From assembly GCA_011056555.1 (NCBI GenBank), contig DSEQ01000001.1, forward strand, positions 1-64,000: a DNA stretch of 64,000 nt. Direction: 5' to 3'. Position 1 is the first letter of the stretch. Every line of letters starts with the position of its first letter. Source of the stretch: Candidatus Zixiibacteriota bacterium. Its GTDB lineage: Bacteria; Zixibacteria; MSB-5A5; JAABVY01. The notes beneath the pieces are model-generated. The model did not search any database and was not told the DNA's origin. It saw only the letters and a list, made by a program, of their open reading frames with translations. A program made the translations under genes and the position numbers. Positions 10,411 through 20,146 of this stretch are shown piece after piece.

Positions 10411-10424
10411 AGCAAGTACTTGCT
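10411..10424. promoter_or_regulatory. Putative TetR operator (perfect 14-bp palindrome)
   Basis: AGCAAGTACTTGCT, 27 bp upstream of the tetR start codon. Confidence 0.5.
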
Positions 10425-10928
10425 TATATTATCGGAATTGAGCGAGAGATTGTCAAGGGATTTTTTCAAAAATATCGTCTATGACTCTAACTCATTATAT
10501 TATAATAGATAACAGGGGAAGGGTGCAATTGTGAGCGAAGGTGCGTGGTGAAGAATTTGATCCTGAATTCAACCGGTTCTGACTTTGTAAGGGAATCGCC
10601 AGAAACTGAATTCGCCATAAGCGGTTGCTATTATTGCAGTTTAGCCCCTGGCGCCGGCTATTGGGTGCAGAGTTTAAAACGGTGGTGATCCGAAGGTCGC
10701 CGGTTCAGATGCAGTTCCTTAACAAAGATAAGTTTATGAAGTGCACCGATATCGGGGATATTTTTCGGGATTACGCTCGAAAACATGACGATCTTTTGCC
10801 CGATTCCCGGAGATCCGGGCAATAACAAAATGCCCGATTCTCATGTCTGAACACAAGCATCAGGCACCTGTCTCATTATTGGGAAGGATGGATAAGTTAT
10901 GAAATATGCCGGATCAACTTCCGGGATT

Positions 10929-11033
10929 TCAAAAGTTCCTGTGGGTCTGCTTTTTCAGCCTCGAATTTCTCCTGGCGAAGTAAAGCAATCCCAGGATGAC
11001 CGCCACGACGATCAGAATTATGGTTGTTGACAT
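10929..11033 (-). CDS. Small membrane protein (34 aa)
   Basis: Manual translation MSTTIILIVVAVILGLLYFARRNSRLKKQTHRNF*; AAGGAG ribosome-binding site 7 nt upstream; directly downstream of tadC. Below the ORF-track length cutoff. Confidence 0.55.
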   Translation of the reverse strand: MSTTIILIVVAVILGLLYFARRNSRLKKQTHRNF

Positions 11034-11058
11034 GGGAATCTCCTTACAATTGGTTTTC

Positions 11059-11967
11059 TTATACCACAGTTGAAAGTGTTTTATACATAATAATCAGCGC
11101 AGGCCCGACCAGAATGACCAGCAGTTCGGGAAATATTAGAAGGACCAGCGGGAATACCAGCTTCACCGAGGTCTTGTTGGCTCTTTCCTCGGCATTCTGC
11201 CTGCGTTTGAACCTCATTGAATCCGCTAAGACTCTCAATGATTCGGCGATGCTTGTTCCCAGCTTCTCGGCCTGGATCAGGGTGATTGCCAACGACCTGA
11301 TTTCCTCCACCCCGGTCCTGTCGGCCAGATTCCTGAAGGCATCCTGTTTGGAACCGCCGATCAGGAATTCCTGGGTTAGAAGGTGCAGCTCCTCGTACAG
11401 GGGGTTTCTGCTGCCGCGATTTTCATTCACTATTCTATGAATGGCCGCGGTGAAACTCAGGCCGGCCTCAGCACAGACAACCATCAGATCCAGGACATTG
11501 GGAACCGCTCTTCTGATTTCTTCTCTGCGCTTAACAATTTTGTGCATGACCCAGATTTTGGGGATAACGGCTCCCACAACAACACCCACGAATATAATTG
11601 CGGTCATTTCCGCCGAATTGAGGTGCAGGTAGAAACCGAGCATCGCTGCTGATACAGTAAAAAACAAGGTGGTCAGCAGCCTGCTGCCGTAATAATTCGA
11701 TACACTCTGGGGCTTTCTGTATCCAGCCTTGGCCAGCCATAATTTGATATAAGATGACTGCTGATTGTTCTCCCCCCAGAGAGAGAGACCTTTCTTGCGT
11801 GCGGCATTTGACTTCTTCTTCAGGTACTCCGCGTTATTCTGCAACTCTCCCAACCTGCGCCTGAGAGGATTTTTGGCCCTGGAGTACATGTAGAGTAATG
11901 TAAATGCCAGCAAAAAGCCGGATACGAAAACGAAGGAAATAATTAAATATATATCCATTACATCCAC
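11059..11967 (-). CDS. tadC: Type II secretion system F family protein (TadC)
   Basis: GspF-like membrane protein with RREEIRRAVPNVLDLMVVCAEAGLSFTAAIHRI; Tad locus position. Confidence 0.9.
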   Translation of the reverse strand: MDVMDIYLIISFVFVSGFLLAFTLLYMYSRAKNPLRRRLGELQNNAEYLKKKSNAARKKGLSLWGENNQQSSYIKLWLAKAGYRKPQSVSNYYGSRLLTTLFFTVSAAMLGFYLHLNSAEMTAIIFVGVVVGAVIPKIWVMHKIVKRREEIRRAVPNVLDLMVVCAEAGLSFTAAIHRIVNENRGSRNPLYEELHLLTQEFLIGGSKQDAFRNLADRTGVEEIRSLAITLIQAEKLGTSIAESLRVLADSMRFKRRQNAEERANKTSVKLVFPLVLLIFPELLVILVGPALIIMYKTLSTVV

Positions 11968-12939
11968 CTATAGCCTGATGTTGACTATTTTTCTTATGAC
12001 AAAGATTCCAATTATCTGCATGATTACCGCAGCAATAAGAAGATAATTACCTATCTTCTCTTCAATAAGCACCATCACGTAATCAGGGTTTAGCAGATAA
12101 ATAGCTGCGGCCATTATTATGGGCAGAAGGATCAGGATCATACCGGAGAACCTGCCATGCACGGTCTTTGTTTTCACTTCTCTTTTCAGTCTCAGCCTGT
12201 CCCTGATTGTCCTGGCTGTTTTGCCCAGAACCTCGGCCAGGTTGCCGCCGGTTTTCTTATGAATAATCAGCGCAGTCAAGAATATTTCCAGGTCATCGCT
12301 GGGGACCCTGGTCTTGAGGTTATTCAGGGCCTCGGGCAGCTCGATGCCGAGGTTTTGTTCCTCGTAGGTTATTGCCATTTCGAGTCCCAGAGGATCGGGT
12401 ATTTCCTGCACCACCATTTTCAATGCCGAATCGAAAGAGAATCCCGCCTTGAGGGCATTGACGATCATATCCAGAGCCTCTGGAAGCAGGTTTTCAAATT
12501 CTTCCAGCCTCTTCCGCTTTTTCAGAAGGAGATAAAGGTATGGTATTGCTACTCCGGCTGTTCCCAATGCCAGCGCTATCGCCATATCGCTGAGCACATG
12601 ATATCCGAATAACAGCAGCAGAGCTCCCAGGGAGAGCATGCTTAAAACCAGTGTGCCCAGGTTTACCGAAACTCCCGATTGAGTGATCAGGAGCTGCAGA
12701 TTCCTGGAGAACCTGAATTTCATTAAGAAACTGTTCAGCAATGGTATCTTGCTGAGCTTGTTATCTTTTATAAGCGAGTGCAGGAAATCATCCTGACTTT
12801 CGCCCCCGGCAGCAATTCCATTCATTCTCATCTTCAAGCGCCTGCTTTCGCTGCTCATTCGCTTGCGCAGGACCAGAAAGAGGCCGAATGTTACGAAGAA
12901 TACCGCCGTAAAAACCAGAATTGCTATCTTGATTAACAT
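11968..12939 (-). CDS. tadB: Type II secretion system F family protein (TadB)
   Basis: LLPEALDMIVNALKAGFSFDSALKMVVQEIPDPLGLE...ALNNLKTRVPSDDLEIFLTALIIHKKTGGNLAEVL. Confidence 0.92.
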   Translation of the reverse strand: MLIKIAILVFTAVFFVTFGLFLVLRKRMSSESRRLKMRMNGIAAGGESQDDFLHSLIKDNKLSKIPLLNSFLMKFRFSRNLQLLITQSGVSVNLGTLVLSMLSLGALLLLFGYHVLSDMAIALALGTAGVAIPYLYLLLKKRKRLEEFENLLPEALDMIVNALKAGFSFDSALKMVVQEIPDPLGLEMAITYEEQNLGIELPEALNNLKTRVPSDDLEIFLTALIIHKKTGGNLAEVLGKTARTIRDRLRLKREVKTKTVHGRFSGMILILLPIIMAAAIYLLNPDYVMVLIEEKIGNYLLIAAVIMQIIGIFVIRKIVNIRL

Positions 12940-12950
12940 GGATAGTGCTC

Positions 12951-14297
12951 CTACAAATTAAATACATCCGTCTGAAGTTTAACTCCCGACGAAAGGATAC
13001 GGTCCAGCGAGCGCGGACGGATCCCTGTCGCTCTGTATTGACCGATTACTTCCCCCTCCTCGCCAACTCCGGTTCTATCAAACTTGAAAATTTCCTGCAT
13101 CGTGATCGTGTCATGCTCCATTCCGACTATCTCGGAAATGCTCGAGATCTTTCGGGATCCATCGCTGAAGCGGTTGATCTGTATTACAATGTCGATAGCA
13201 GAGCTTATCAGCTGCCGAATAGCTTTCTCGCGAATCTCAATGCCGGCCAGAAGCATCAGGGTCTCAAGTCGCAGCAGAACATCCCTGGAGCTGTTGGCAT
13301 GAACTGTGGTCAGGGAGCCGTCATGACCTGTGTTCATGGCCTGTAACATGTCGTAAATTTCGGCTCCTCTGACCTCTCCGATGATTATTCGGTTGGGTCT
13401 CATCCTGAGCGCGTTTCGGACCAGATCTCTTTGCTCGACCGTGCCTCTGCCCTCGATATTGGCAGGCCTGGTCTCGAGCCTGATCACATGCGGCTGTTGC
13501 AGCTTCAACTCGGCCGAATCCTCAATAGTAATAATCCGCTCCTCGGTCGGAATATATCCCGACAAGATATTCAGAAGGGTGGTTTTACCGGCGCCGGTCC
13601 CGCCCGAGATAATGATGTTCAATCTGCTTTTTACCGCGCCCTGGAGGAATTGCAGCATGGGCATGGAGATAGAATTGTTTTTCAAAAGGTCATTCATGCT
13701 GAGGACATCAGTCCTGAACTTTCTGATAGAAAGCATCGGACCATCGATCGCGATGGGTGGAATTACCGCATTCACACGGGAGCCGTCTGGCAGCCGCGCA
13801 TCAGCCATGGGCGAAGATTCATCCACCCTTCGGCCGACTTTGGATAATATTCTGTCGATGATCAGCATGACGTGACTGTCGCTTTTAAATTTTGTTTCGG
13901 TAAGCATCAATTTGCCGTTTTTCTCGATATACACCTGGCCGTGGGTATTGACCAGGATATCGGATATGTCCTGATCATGGGTATATCTTTCAATCGGCCC
14001 CAGCCCGAGAGTTTCGTTCTGGATTTCATTTATCAGCCGCTCTTTGTTTTCCTGGCTTAGAAAAATATTCTCTTCCGCCACCAGTATTTCGGTGATCTCC
14101 CGAATCTGTGCGCGCAGCAAGGCCTGGTCCAGATTGGCCAGCGCTGCCAAATTGAGCCTTTCGACCAGCTTCTGGTGGAGCTGGGTCTTCAATTCCTCAA
14201 AGCTATCGCGCCTTTGCTGCAGGGTCTCTGAATCCCCGCTCTGAAAGGGCTGGCTGGCTGGAATTCTCTCTCCCTCTGAGTTCTTTCTAAAATTCAT
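12951..14297 (-). CDS. tadA: CpaF/TadA family ATPase
   Basis: Walker A ISGGTGAGKTTLLN, Walker B RIIIGEVRGAE, His box MNTGHDGSLTTVHANS. Confidence 0.96.
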   Translation of the reverse strand: MNFRKNSEGERIPASQPFQSGDSETLQQRRDSFEELKTQLHQKLVERLNLAALANLDQALLRAQIREITEILVAEENIFLSQENKERLINEIQNETLGLGPIERYTHDQDISDILVNTHGQVYIEKNGKLMLTETKFKSDSHVMLIIDRILSKVGRRVDESSPMADARLPDGSRVNAVIPPIAIDGPMLSIRKFRTDVLSMNDLLKNNSISMPMLQFLQGAVKSRLNIIISGGTGAGKTTLLNILSGYIPTEERIITIEDSAELKLQQPHVIRLETRPANIEGRGTVEQRDLVRNALRMRPNRIIIGEVRGAEIYDMLQAMNTGHDGSLTTVHANSSRDVLLRLETLMLLAGIEIREKAIRQLISSAIDIVIQINRFSDGSRKISSISEIVGMEHDTITMQEIFKFDRTGVGEEGEVIGQYRATGIRPRSLDRILSSGVKLQTDVFNL

Positions 14298-14318
14298 AAC
14301 TTAAATCCCAATCTAAGA

Positions 14319-15485
14319 TTAACTGCTTCTTTTGGTTTTGTGGCTAAAGTTTCCATTAGTCATAACCCTGGCAAGTTTGAAAATGCTCTTGCCTACATTG
14401 GTCATGCGTTTCTCCCCGATCAAAGGCAATCCGGAGTCGATAGCGTTGATTGAAGCCTTGTAATTGTTCGGAATCGACCAGAACACCGGGAAATCAAGAA
14501 TTCTCTCAATCTCTTCGACTTTGATCTTGTCCCTCTTGTTGAAACGATTGACGACAATCTTGATCTTGTTCTCGTCATAGCCAAGATTCCTGAGATAATC
14601 AAGGGTCTTGCGTGTTGCCCGTATGGCCGGAATACTGGAGACTGAAACAAGGAAGATATAGTCGGATTGGGCGAAGACCTCGAGATTCTTGGAATCAAAG
14701 GAGTGGGATGTATCAACCAGGACATATGGATACATCGATTTGAGATGATCCAGTATCTGGCCGATATGAACGGAACTTATTCCATTTGAATCGGCCGGAT
14801 TTGTTGGCTCGGCCAGAATAGAGATGCCGAGTTTATGATGTGTCATGCAGCTCTGCAACTTGGTTCCGTCGACCCGGCCCTCACTGTCGCATGCATCTAC
14901 TATATTATATTGAGGAGCAAGGTCGAGAAAACTGGTCACATCACCGAGCTGCAGGTCGAGGTCAAAAATCGCCGCTTTCTGTTTTGAAATCCTGGCCAGT
15001 GCACCGGCTATGTTAACAGCCAGGGTAGTGACCCCCAAACCGCCTTTTTTGCTGAATACACTGATGACCTTGCTTTTTGGCGGGCCAACCTGAGCCATAC
15101 GCTGTTTTTTCAATACGATTCGTTCCACTGCCCTTTTAAATTCCTCTATTTCAAGAGGTTTGCCGAAAAATTCCTGGGCACCGGAACGCAGGGCGGTCAG
15201 TATCAATTCAGGCTCCTGGATTGTGGAGCTGATAAAGATGGCGGTATCCGGATATTCGATGCTGATTTTGCTGGAGATGGCAAAGATATTCTCAACATCA
15301 CCGGACCTGTGAAGATCGATCAGTATTATATCCGGCCTGAGAGATTCCATATTCTCATAGCACGTCTGGATATCGCCGATCTCGGATATGAGCCTGATTT
15401 CCTCGATCTCGTCAATGTGGTCCTTGATCACATTGTGCAAGGAATCATCCGCCTGTACCATTATTATTGTCAACTGTTCATTCAC
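14319..15485 (-). CDS. tadZ: CpaE/TadZ pilus assembly ATPase with receiver-like N-terminus
   Basis: Receiver-like N-terminus (DIILIDLHRSG) followed by a MinD-like ATPase KVISVFSKKGGLGVTTLAVNIAGAL. Confidence 0.9.
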   Translation of the reverse strand: MNEQLTIIMVQADDSLHNVIKDHIDEIEEIRLISEIGDIQTCYENMESLRPDIILIDLHRSGDVENIFAISSKISIEYPDTAIFISSTIQEPELILTALRSGAQEFFGKPLEIEEFKRAVERIVLKKQRMAQVGPPKSKVISVFSKKGGLGVTTLAVNIAGALARISKQKAAIFDLDLQLGDVTSFLDLAPQYNIVDACDSEGRVDGTKLQSCMTHHKLGISILAEPTNPADSNGISSVHIGQILDHLKSMYPYVLVDTSHSFDSKNLEVFAQSDYIFLVSVSSIPAIRATRKTLDYLRNLGYDENKIKIVVNRFNKRDKIKVEEIERILDFPVFWSIPNNYKASINAIDSGLPLIGEKRMTNVGKSIFKLARVMTNGNFSHKTKRSS

Positions 15486-15503
15486 TTTTGTCCTCCGATA
15501 TTT

Positions 15504-16607
15504 TTACTCCACCAGAACCGACTTGAATAAAAATCCGTCCTCGCAGTCCTCGCATATTTCCCCATCACTTGCTCGCTTAATAAAGCGGGCGGTAACATCA
15601 CTGCCGTTATGGTTTTCGATGAAAGCCGCGATAATTTTGACAACAACCAGATAGTCCCTGCCATTGGAGTCAGTCTGAACTCCCAGGCTGGGGTCAAAGG
15701 CACAAACTTTAATTATCCGGGGACTGGTCGGATAAGCTGAGTTTATTATCGTTCCTGTTACCGGGTCCCACTCGGCGGTGGGATCCAGGGCAATCAGATC
15801 CCCAACTCCCTGGGCTGTCGGTCCCACCATATTACCGGGCTCGATCTGGAGATAATCGCCAACTGAGATATTGAACGGCTCGCACTCTGCAATCCACTGC
15901 CTGTAGGCATCCGCTCCTGTTATCACGGGATCGCCGGTGTTGATGGCACCGAAATCAACGGCATAATACCATCCTGTCCTGGGAGACTTATTTGCGTTTC
16001 TCAACTTCAAAGTTATCTGGACACCGACATCATCGGGAACCTTGTAGCCGGTTATATCAGGGTCGTAGTATTCGCCCACATCATAGGTACTATCTATGTC
16101 GGCATCATCCCACTGGTCGGGAAAGCACCAGGGCTTAAGGCAATCAGTACCGCCAATTGGGTAGACCCGGGCTGTGGCTCGGGCCCGCATTTCGCCCAGG
16201 TTGTCGAACAGGGGATCCAGAATCTTCAAAAAATAGAGCCTGACCGGATCTTTGGTCGCCTTTGTTCGATTGGTGTAGACAGTAATCCTGTTTTCATCCG
16301 GGAAGGTTACATCGCCCTCGTCAATGATTACATGCTGCATTGAATCCTGAACAGCATAGTTCATACCGGCCACCGCTATCGCATCCTGGGCGGCGATCTC
16401 CTGATTGCCCGCGCTCAGGTAATAGCCGGTCGCCCCGGCTATTGCGGCGGCATCCGCGGCATTTTGAAGCTGCGTCTTGGCCAGCAGGATCAGGGACACG
16501 TCTATTGCCAGTACCGAGAAAGCGAAGATCATGACAATGGCAACTGCCACCATTATCATGCTTGCGCCTCTATTATTGTTTATATTCGAGATCATGATGA
16601 TCGCCAC
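15504..16607 (-). CDS. TadG-like pilus assembly protein
   Basis: N-terminus NNNRGASMIMVAVAIVMIFAFSVLAIDVSLILLAKTQLQNAADAAAIAGATG is typical of TadE/TadG-like Flp pilus assembly proteins. Confidence 0.85.
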   Translation of the reverse strand: MAIIMISNINNNRGASMIMVAVAIVMIFAFSVLAIDVSLILLAKTQLQNAADAAAIAGATGYYLSAGNQEIAAQDAIAVAGMNYAVQDSMQHVIIDEGDVTFPDENRITVYTNRTKATKDPVRLYFLKILDPLFDNLGEMRARATARVYPIGGTDCLKPWCFPDQWDDADIDSTYDVGEYYDPDITGYKVPDDVGVQITLKLRNANKSPRTGWYYAVDFGAINTGDPVITGADAYRQWIAECEPFNISVGDYLQIEPGNMVGPTAQGVGDLIALDPTAEWDPVTGTIINSAYPTSPRIIKVCAFDPSLGVQTDSNGRDYLVVVKIIAAFIENHNGSDVTARFIKRASDGEICEDCEDGFLFKSVLVE

Positions 16608-16608
16608 C

Positions 16609-17880
16609 TCACTCGCTTAGATGCTCCGCATTTTCAAAGGATGAATCGGACATTTCCTCAGGTCCCTCAACAGGCTGCTTTTCAGGGGATGAGTTTTCCG
16701 CAGGCGAGCTTTCCGGAGCTGAACTTCCCTGAAGAGGCTCCTTACTCTTCTTTTGAGGCTTAACCGCTTTCTCCTCGTCTTTCTCAAACGGGAGAGGCGG
16801 AATCACCTCGTCTTCCACAGAGGTGATGATCCTGGGAGAAACGATAATCAGCAGTTCCGTTTCCATCTTCGAGGTCTGTTTATGACTGAAGAAGAAACCG
16901 AGAATGGGAATATGTCCGAGGATCGGAATTCTCTTGATTGTCTCGAAAGACTCGCTCGACAAAAGGCCGCCCATGACTATGGACTGACCCGAATTCAATT
17001 CCACAATTGCATCGGCTTTGCGCGTTCTCAGCGCCGGAATATCAAAGCCCCCGTATGTGACCGCATTGGTGTAGTCGAGGCTGGAGACCTCCGGCATTAT
17101 TCTCAGGTTGACCAGGTTTGTGTCCACAACGGTGGGGACAAAGTCGAGCATGATACCGAATTCTTTCCATTCTATCGTCACAGTGGGCACGCCTCCGGCC
17201 GACACCGATTGTGCCACCGGGACCGGGATCTCGCCACCCACGAGGAAACTGGCCTGTTCCCCGCTCAGGCAGAGCAGATGCGGATTGGCCAGCAGCTCGA
17301 GGTCGCCCTTTCTCTGCATGGTCCGAATGACTGCGGATATTTCCTGGTTGTCTCCCAGCCATCTGATCACACCGGAGATATTCGGGCTGGCGGGCAGGCT
17401 CATGCTTGTCGGATCGGGAGTGGTAACTTCGCCGGCATAGGAGCCCAAAATTTTTGTACCCTCTGCTATATGCCTGTCGTCATCATCAATAAATAAGAAG
17501 TCAAAACCATACTCCGAAAGGGCCGTTTTATTCACCTCGGCCACCTGCACATCCAGGACCACCTGCTGGCCGCTTGTATTGCGGTCCACTTTAATTTCGT
17601 AGGATGTCAGTTTTTCTGATTCACCCCAGACTATCAGCGAGGTTTCGCCCTGCTCCTTGCCGATGACCACCAGTGCGGTGGCGGTTATCGAGACCACATC
17701 GGCAACATCTTCATTAGCAAGTGAAACAGCCTTGATTACTTCGTGATATTTGATCACGGTGGACTTGCCTTTTGTGACCCTTATCAGCTGATCCTGTGCG
17801 TTAAGACTTGAGACGCACATCAGCAGCAGGGCCGCAATTACCACCATTTCAAAAGCCGGTTTTAGGATTCTATATTTCAA
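16609..17880 (-). CDS. cpaC: Type II/III secretion system secretin (CpaC/RcpA)
   Basis: Pilus/BON-like N-terminal domain plus a secretin domain: LLANPHLLCLSGEQASFLVGGEIPVPV...SGQSIVMGGLLS...KRIPILGHIPILGFFFSHK. Confidence 0.93.
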   Translation of the reverse strand: MKYRILKPAFEMVVIAALLLMCVSSLNAQDQLIRVTKGKSTVIKYHEVIKAVSLANEDVADVVSITATALVVIGKEQGETSLIVWGESEKLTSYEIKVDRNTSGQQVVLDVQVAEVNKTALSEYGFDFLFIDDDDRHIAEGTKILGSYAGEVTTPDPTSMSLPASPNISGVIRWLGDNQEISAVIRTMQRKGDLELLANPHLLCLSGEQASFLVGGEIPVPVAQSVSAGGVPTVTIEWKEFGIMLDFVPTVVDTNLVNLRIMPEVSSLDYTNAVTYGGFDIPALRTRKADAIVELNSGQSIVMGGLLSSESFETIKRIPILGHIPILGFFFSHKQTSKMETELLIIVSPRIITSVEDEVIPPLPFEKDEEKAVKPQKKSKEPLQGSSAPESSPAENSSPEKQPVEGPEEMSDSSFENAEHLSE

Positions 17881-17923
17881 TTCGGATCTCCTTTCCCCAA
17901 ATCGCCATCGGTCAATCTATCGA

Positions 17924-18793
17924 TTATTTATTGGATTCCCTGTCTACCTTTTCTTCAGCCATCGCCGGAACCTCGGTTTTCTTCGCAGCTCCTCTGAAGA
18001 TCACAAGCGAATCGGATTCCTTAACCGGCTCCTCCTTTTTCACCACCACTCTGGGCTTGGTCACTTTGGGAGCGGGCTTGGGCTTGGGCTTGGCATTATC
18101 TTTCAGAATCTCGGTCTTGCTGATCGGACTCATCGGAACAACTTCATTGTCAGCACGATTTCTCAGAGCCAGATGGAGTTTTCCCTCCTGGGATGCCAGG
18201 GCCAGATCCTGCACGCCTTTGGCATCAACCAGCAATGTAACAGCCTGTACGGTAATGACCTTATCGCCTTTCTGCTCGGTCTTTTCGCCTGCCGCCAGCA
18301 CTTCTACCTTCTGCAGGATAGTCTTGGCCATAGCGTCTCTGCGGCTGCCGTAATCATCTACTGTCAGAATTACATCGACCATATCACCCGGGAGAATAAA
18401 GCCTGAGACCCCGGATACCTTGTCCACCTGGATCGAGGCGGCGCGCATATTCGGCTCAATCAAAAGCGACAGCCCGCCTCCGATGGAGGAAAGTTTGGAA
18501 TTCAGGATAGGCTCATTTTCCTTCAGGAAGACCTTGGTTATCTGGCCTTTCAGGCTGTCAATCTCCGCATAGGCGTTTTTGGGGACGCTCGTGGCCGGGT
18601 ACATCACCACCCTCATGTCCTGCGGCTCAAGTGTTTCCCCGAATGTCAGATCATGGCTGGCAACCACCACCGGCGTCAGCTCCGGTCCCTTTTCGCCGGG
18701 ATTGTTCTTCAGGTAATAATAGGCCATGACACTGGCCGCGGCGCCGCATACGAGCGCCAAAAATATCACCAAAATTATTCCGATGTTTCTCAT
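17924..18793 (-). CDS. cpaB: Flp pilus assembly protein CpaB/RcpC
   Basis: SAF-like domain: VVVASHDLTFGETLEPQDMRVVMYPATSVPKNAYAEIDSLKGQ...GFILPGDMVDVILT. Confidence 0.92.
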   Translation of the reverse strand: MRNIGIILVIFLALVCGAAASVMAYYYLKNNPGEKGPELTPVVVASHDLTFGETLEPQDMRVVMYPATSVPKNAYAEIDSLKGQITKVFLKENEPILNSKLSSIGGGLSLLIEPNMRAASIQVDKVSGVSGFILPGDMVDVILTVDDYGSRRDAMAKTILQKVEVLAAGEKTEQKGDKVITVQAVTLLVDAKGVQDLALASQEGKLHLALRNRADNEVVPMSPISKTEILKDNAKPKPKPAPKVTKPRVVVKKEEPVKESDSLVIFRGAAKKTEVPAMAEEKVDRESNK

Positions 18794-18882
18794 CTTGAAT
18801 ATCCTTCCAAAAATCTCATCTTATTGAACCCGTCATATTTCATCATTAGAACTCTATTTCAATTACTGCATCTGAAATTCGA

Positions 18883-19281
18883 TCAGCCCTCATATTTCAT
18901 TATCGTCGTTCCTTGCAGTTCTATTACCCCCGCAAATGTACCAAGTATGCCCAAACTCAATACTTCGAAATCAGAAGTGACCGATACCCTCACGGTTTTT
19001 GTGGCGGCGTCGTACTGCATGGTTATATTTTTGGGCGCCACGTTGGATGCGGAGAGAACCTCCTGCACCCTGGTTTGAATTGAAACGGTATCGCTCAAAT
19101 CTGAAACAGAGGCCAGGCGGGCGCCCTCCCGCGAGGCTGTATGCAGAACATTGGTTACCATAATAGCCCTGCCGAATTCGGTGATTCCGAACAGGATCAA
19201 GAGCAAAATGGGCAGAACCAATGCGAACTCTATGATAGAGTTGCCTTTTTTATTCCTGAATATCCTGGATTTGAAAGCCAT
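18883..19281 (-). CDS. tadE: TadE family pseudopilin
   Basis: RNKKGNSIIEFALVLPILLLILFGITEFGRAIMV. Confidence 0.92.
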   Translation of the reverse strand: MAFKSRIFRNKKGNSIIEFALVLPILLLILFGITEFGRAIMVTNVLHTASREGARLASVSDLSDTVSIQTRVQEVLSASNVAPKNITMQYDAATKTVRVSVTSDFEVLSLGILGTFAGVIELQGTTIMKYEG

Positions 19282-19293
19282 AACATTATCCTC

Positions 19294-19830
19294 TTAAACG
19301 ATTTTGCCCGCCAACAGGTAACAAAATGTTCCCAGTCCTATCGCTATGCCATAAGGTATATGGATGCTTTTTTTCATCTGCTCGGCCGGCAGTACGAAGC
19401 ATCGGGATATAAAAATAGCACAGACGATAAGCCATATTCTTTTTAAGGTAGCCCTTAACTGTTTGTTGAAAATGGCCACGATCAGGGCCAAAATTCCTCC
19501 CGCAAGCGTGGTATACAAAAATATATTCAGAACCGAGTATCCTCCCAGAAGCGCGCCCAGAGCCCCCATAAATTTGACATCGCCGCCGCCCATACGTCCC
19601 AGTGTATAAGGAATAATCATTAAGCCTACACCGGCGAAGAGTCCCAGCAGCGAAAATAAAAGACCATGCCAGCCACTGACCAGAGTGTTCAGAAGAACGC
19701 CCAGGACGATGGCTGGCAAGGTCAAACGGTTGGCAATAATTCGATAACGATAATCGCTATGCATTGCAAGTAAGGTTAACAATATGGCTGCTGCTATAAC
19801 CAGATTATCTATTTTGATTATGTCGCTCAT
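19294..19830 (-). CDS. tadV: A24 family prepilin peptidase (TadV/CpaA)
   Basis: DYRYRIIANRLTLPAIVLG and GRMGGGDVKFMGALGALLG, the aspartic prepilin peptidase motifs. Confidence 0.93.
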   Translation of the reverse strand: MSDIIKIDNLVIAAAILLTLLAMHSDYRYRIIANRLTLPAIVLGVLLNTLVSGWHGLLFSLLGLFAGVGLMIIPYTLGRMGGGDVKFMGALGALLGGYSVLNIFLYTTLAGGILALIVAIFNKQLRATLKRIWLIVCAIFISRCFVLPAEQMKKSIHIPYGIAIGLGTFCYLLAGKIV

Positions 19831-19856
19831 TTAGTTAACCTCACTTCCTGTCACCC

Positions 19857-20021
19857 TTAAGCGGTCGGGGTTAAGGCATTCTGAATATTTGTGTAAATTG
19901 TCTGAACCAGCGGTCCAATTGCCCTGATAGCAAGAATCGCTACGATTGAGATGAATGATCCGAGCAGGGCGTACTCGATCATATCCTGCCCTTTTTCATC
20001 GCGGATAAGTTTTAGGAACAT
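19857..20021 (-). CDS. flp: Flp family type IVb pilin (54 aa)
   Basis: Manual translation MFLKLIRDEKGQDMIEYALLGSFISIVAILAIRAIGPLVQTIYTNIQNALTPTA*; canonical Flp processing site G-xxxx-EY; AGGAGG-like RBS upstream. Absent from the ORF track because of length. Confidence 0.93.
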   Translation of the reverse strand: MFLKLIRDEKGQDMIEYALLGSFISIVAILAIRAIGPLVQTIYTNIQNALTPTA

Positions 20022-20062
20022 TAGCTCCTCCTAAGGTTAATGGTTTATCCTTCCTGGCTATT

Positions 20063-20093
20063 AAAAACACCCGACTCTTATCGTGATGAGTCG
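20063..20093 (-). terminator. Attenuator-like hairpin in the flp leader
   Basis: Reverse strand CGACTC-ATCACGATAA-GAGTCG-GGTGTTTTT, between the predicted sigma-54 promoter and the flp start. Confidence 0.4.
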
Positions 20094-20131
20094 ATCGGTG
20101 TCGACTTCCTATGTGGTTGTCAGATGATTCC

Positions 20132-20146
20132 GCAAATCTTATGCCA
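20132..20146 (-). promoter_or_regulatory. Putative sigma-54 (RpoN) -24/-12 promoter of the Tad locus
   Basis: Reverse strand TGGCATAAGATTTGC: GG-N10-GC spacing and near-consensus to TGGCACG-N4-TTGCW, about 110 nt upstream of the flp start codon. Confidence 0.65.

Noticed and set aside
16753-17496. 247 aa plus-strand ORF
   Set aside because: Antisense to the secretin gene; composition typical of a shadow ORF.
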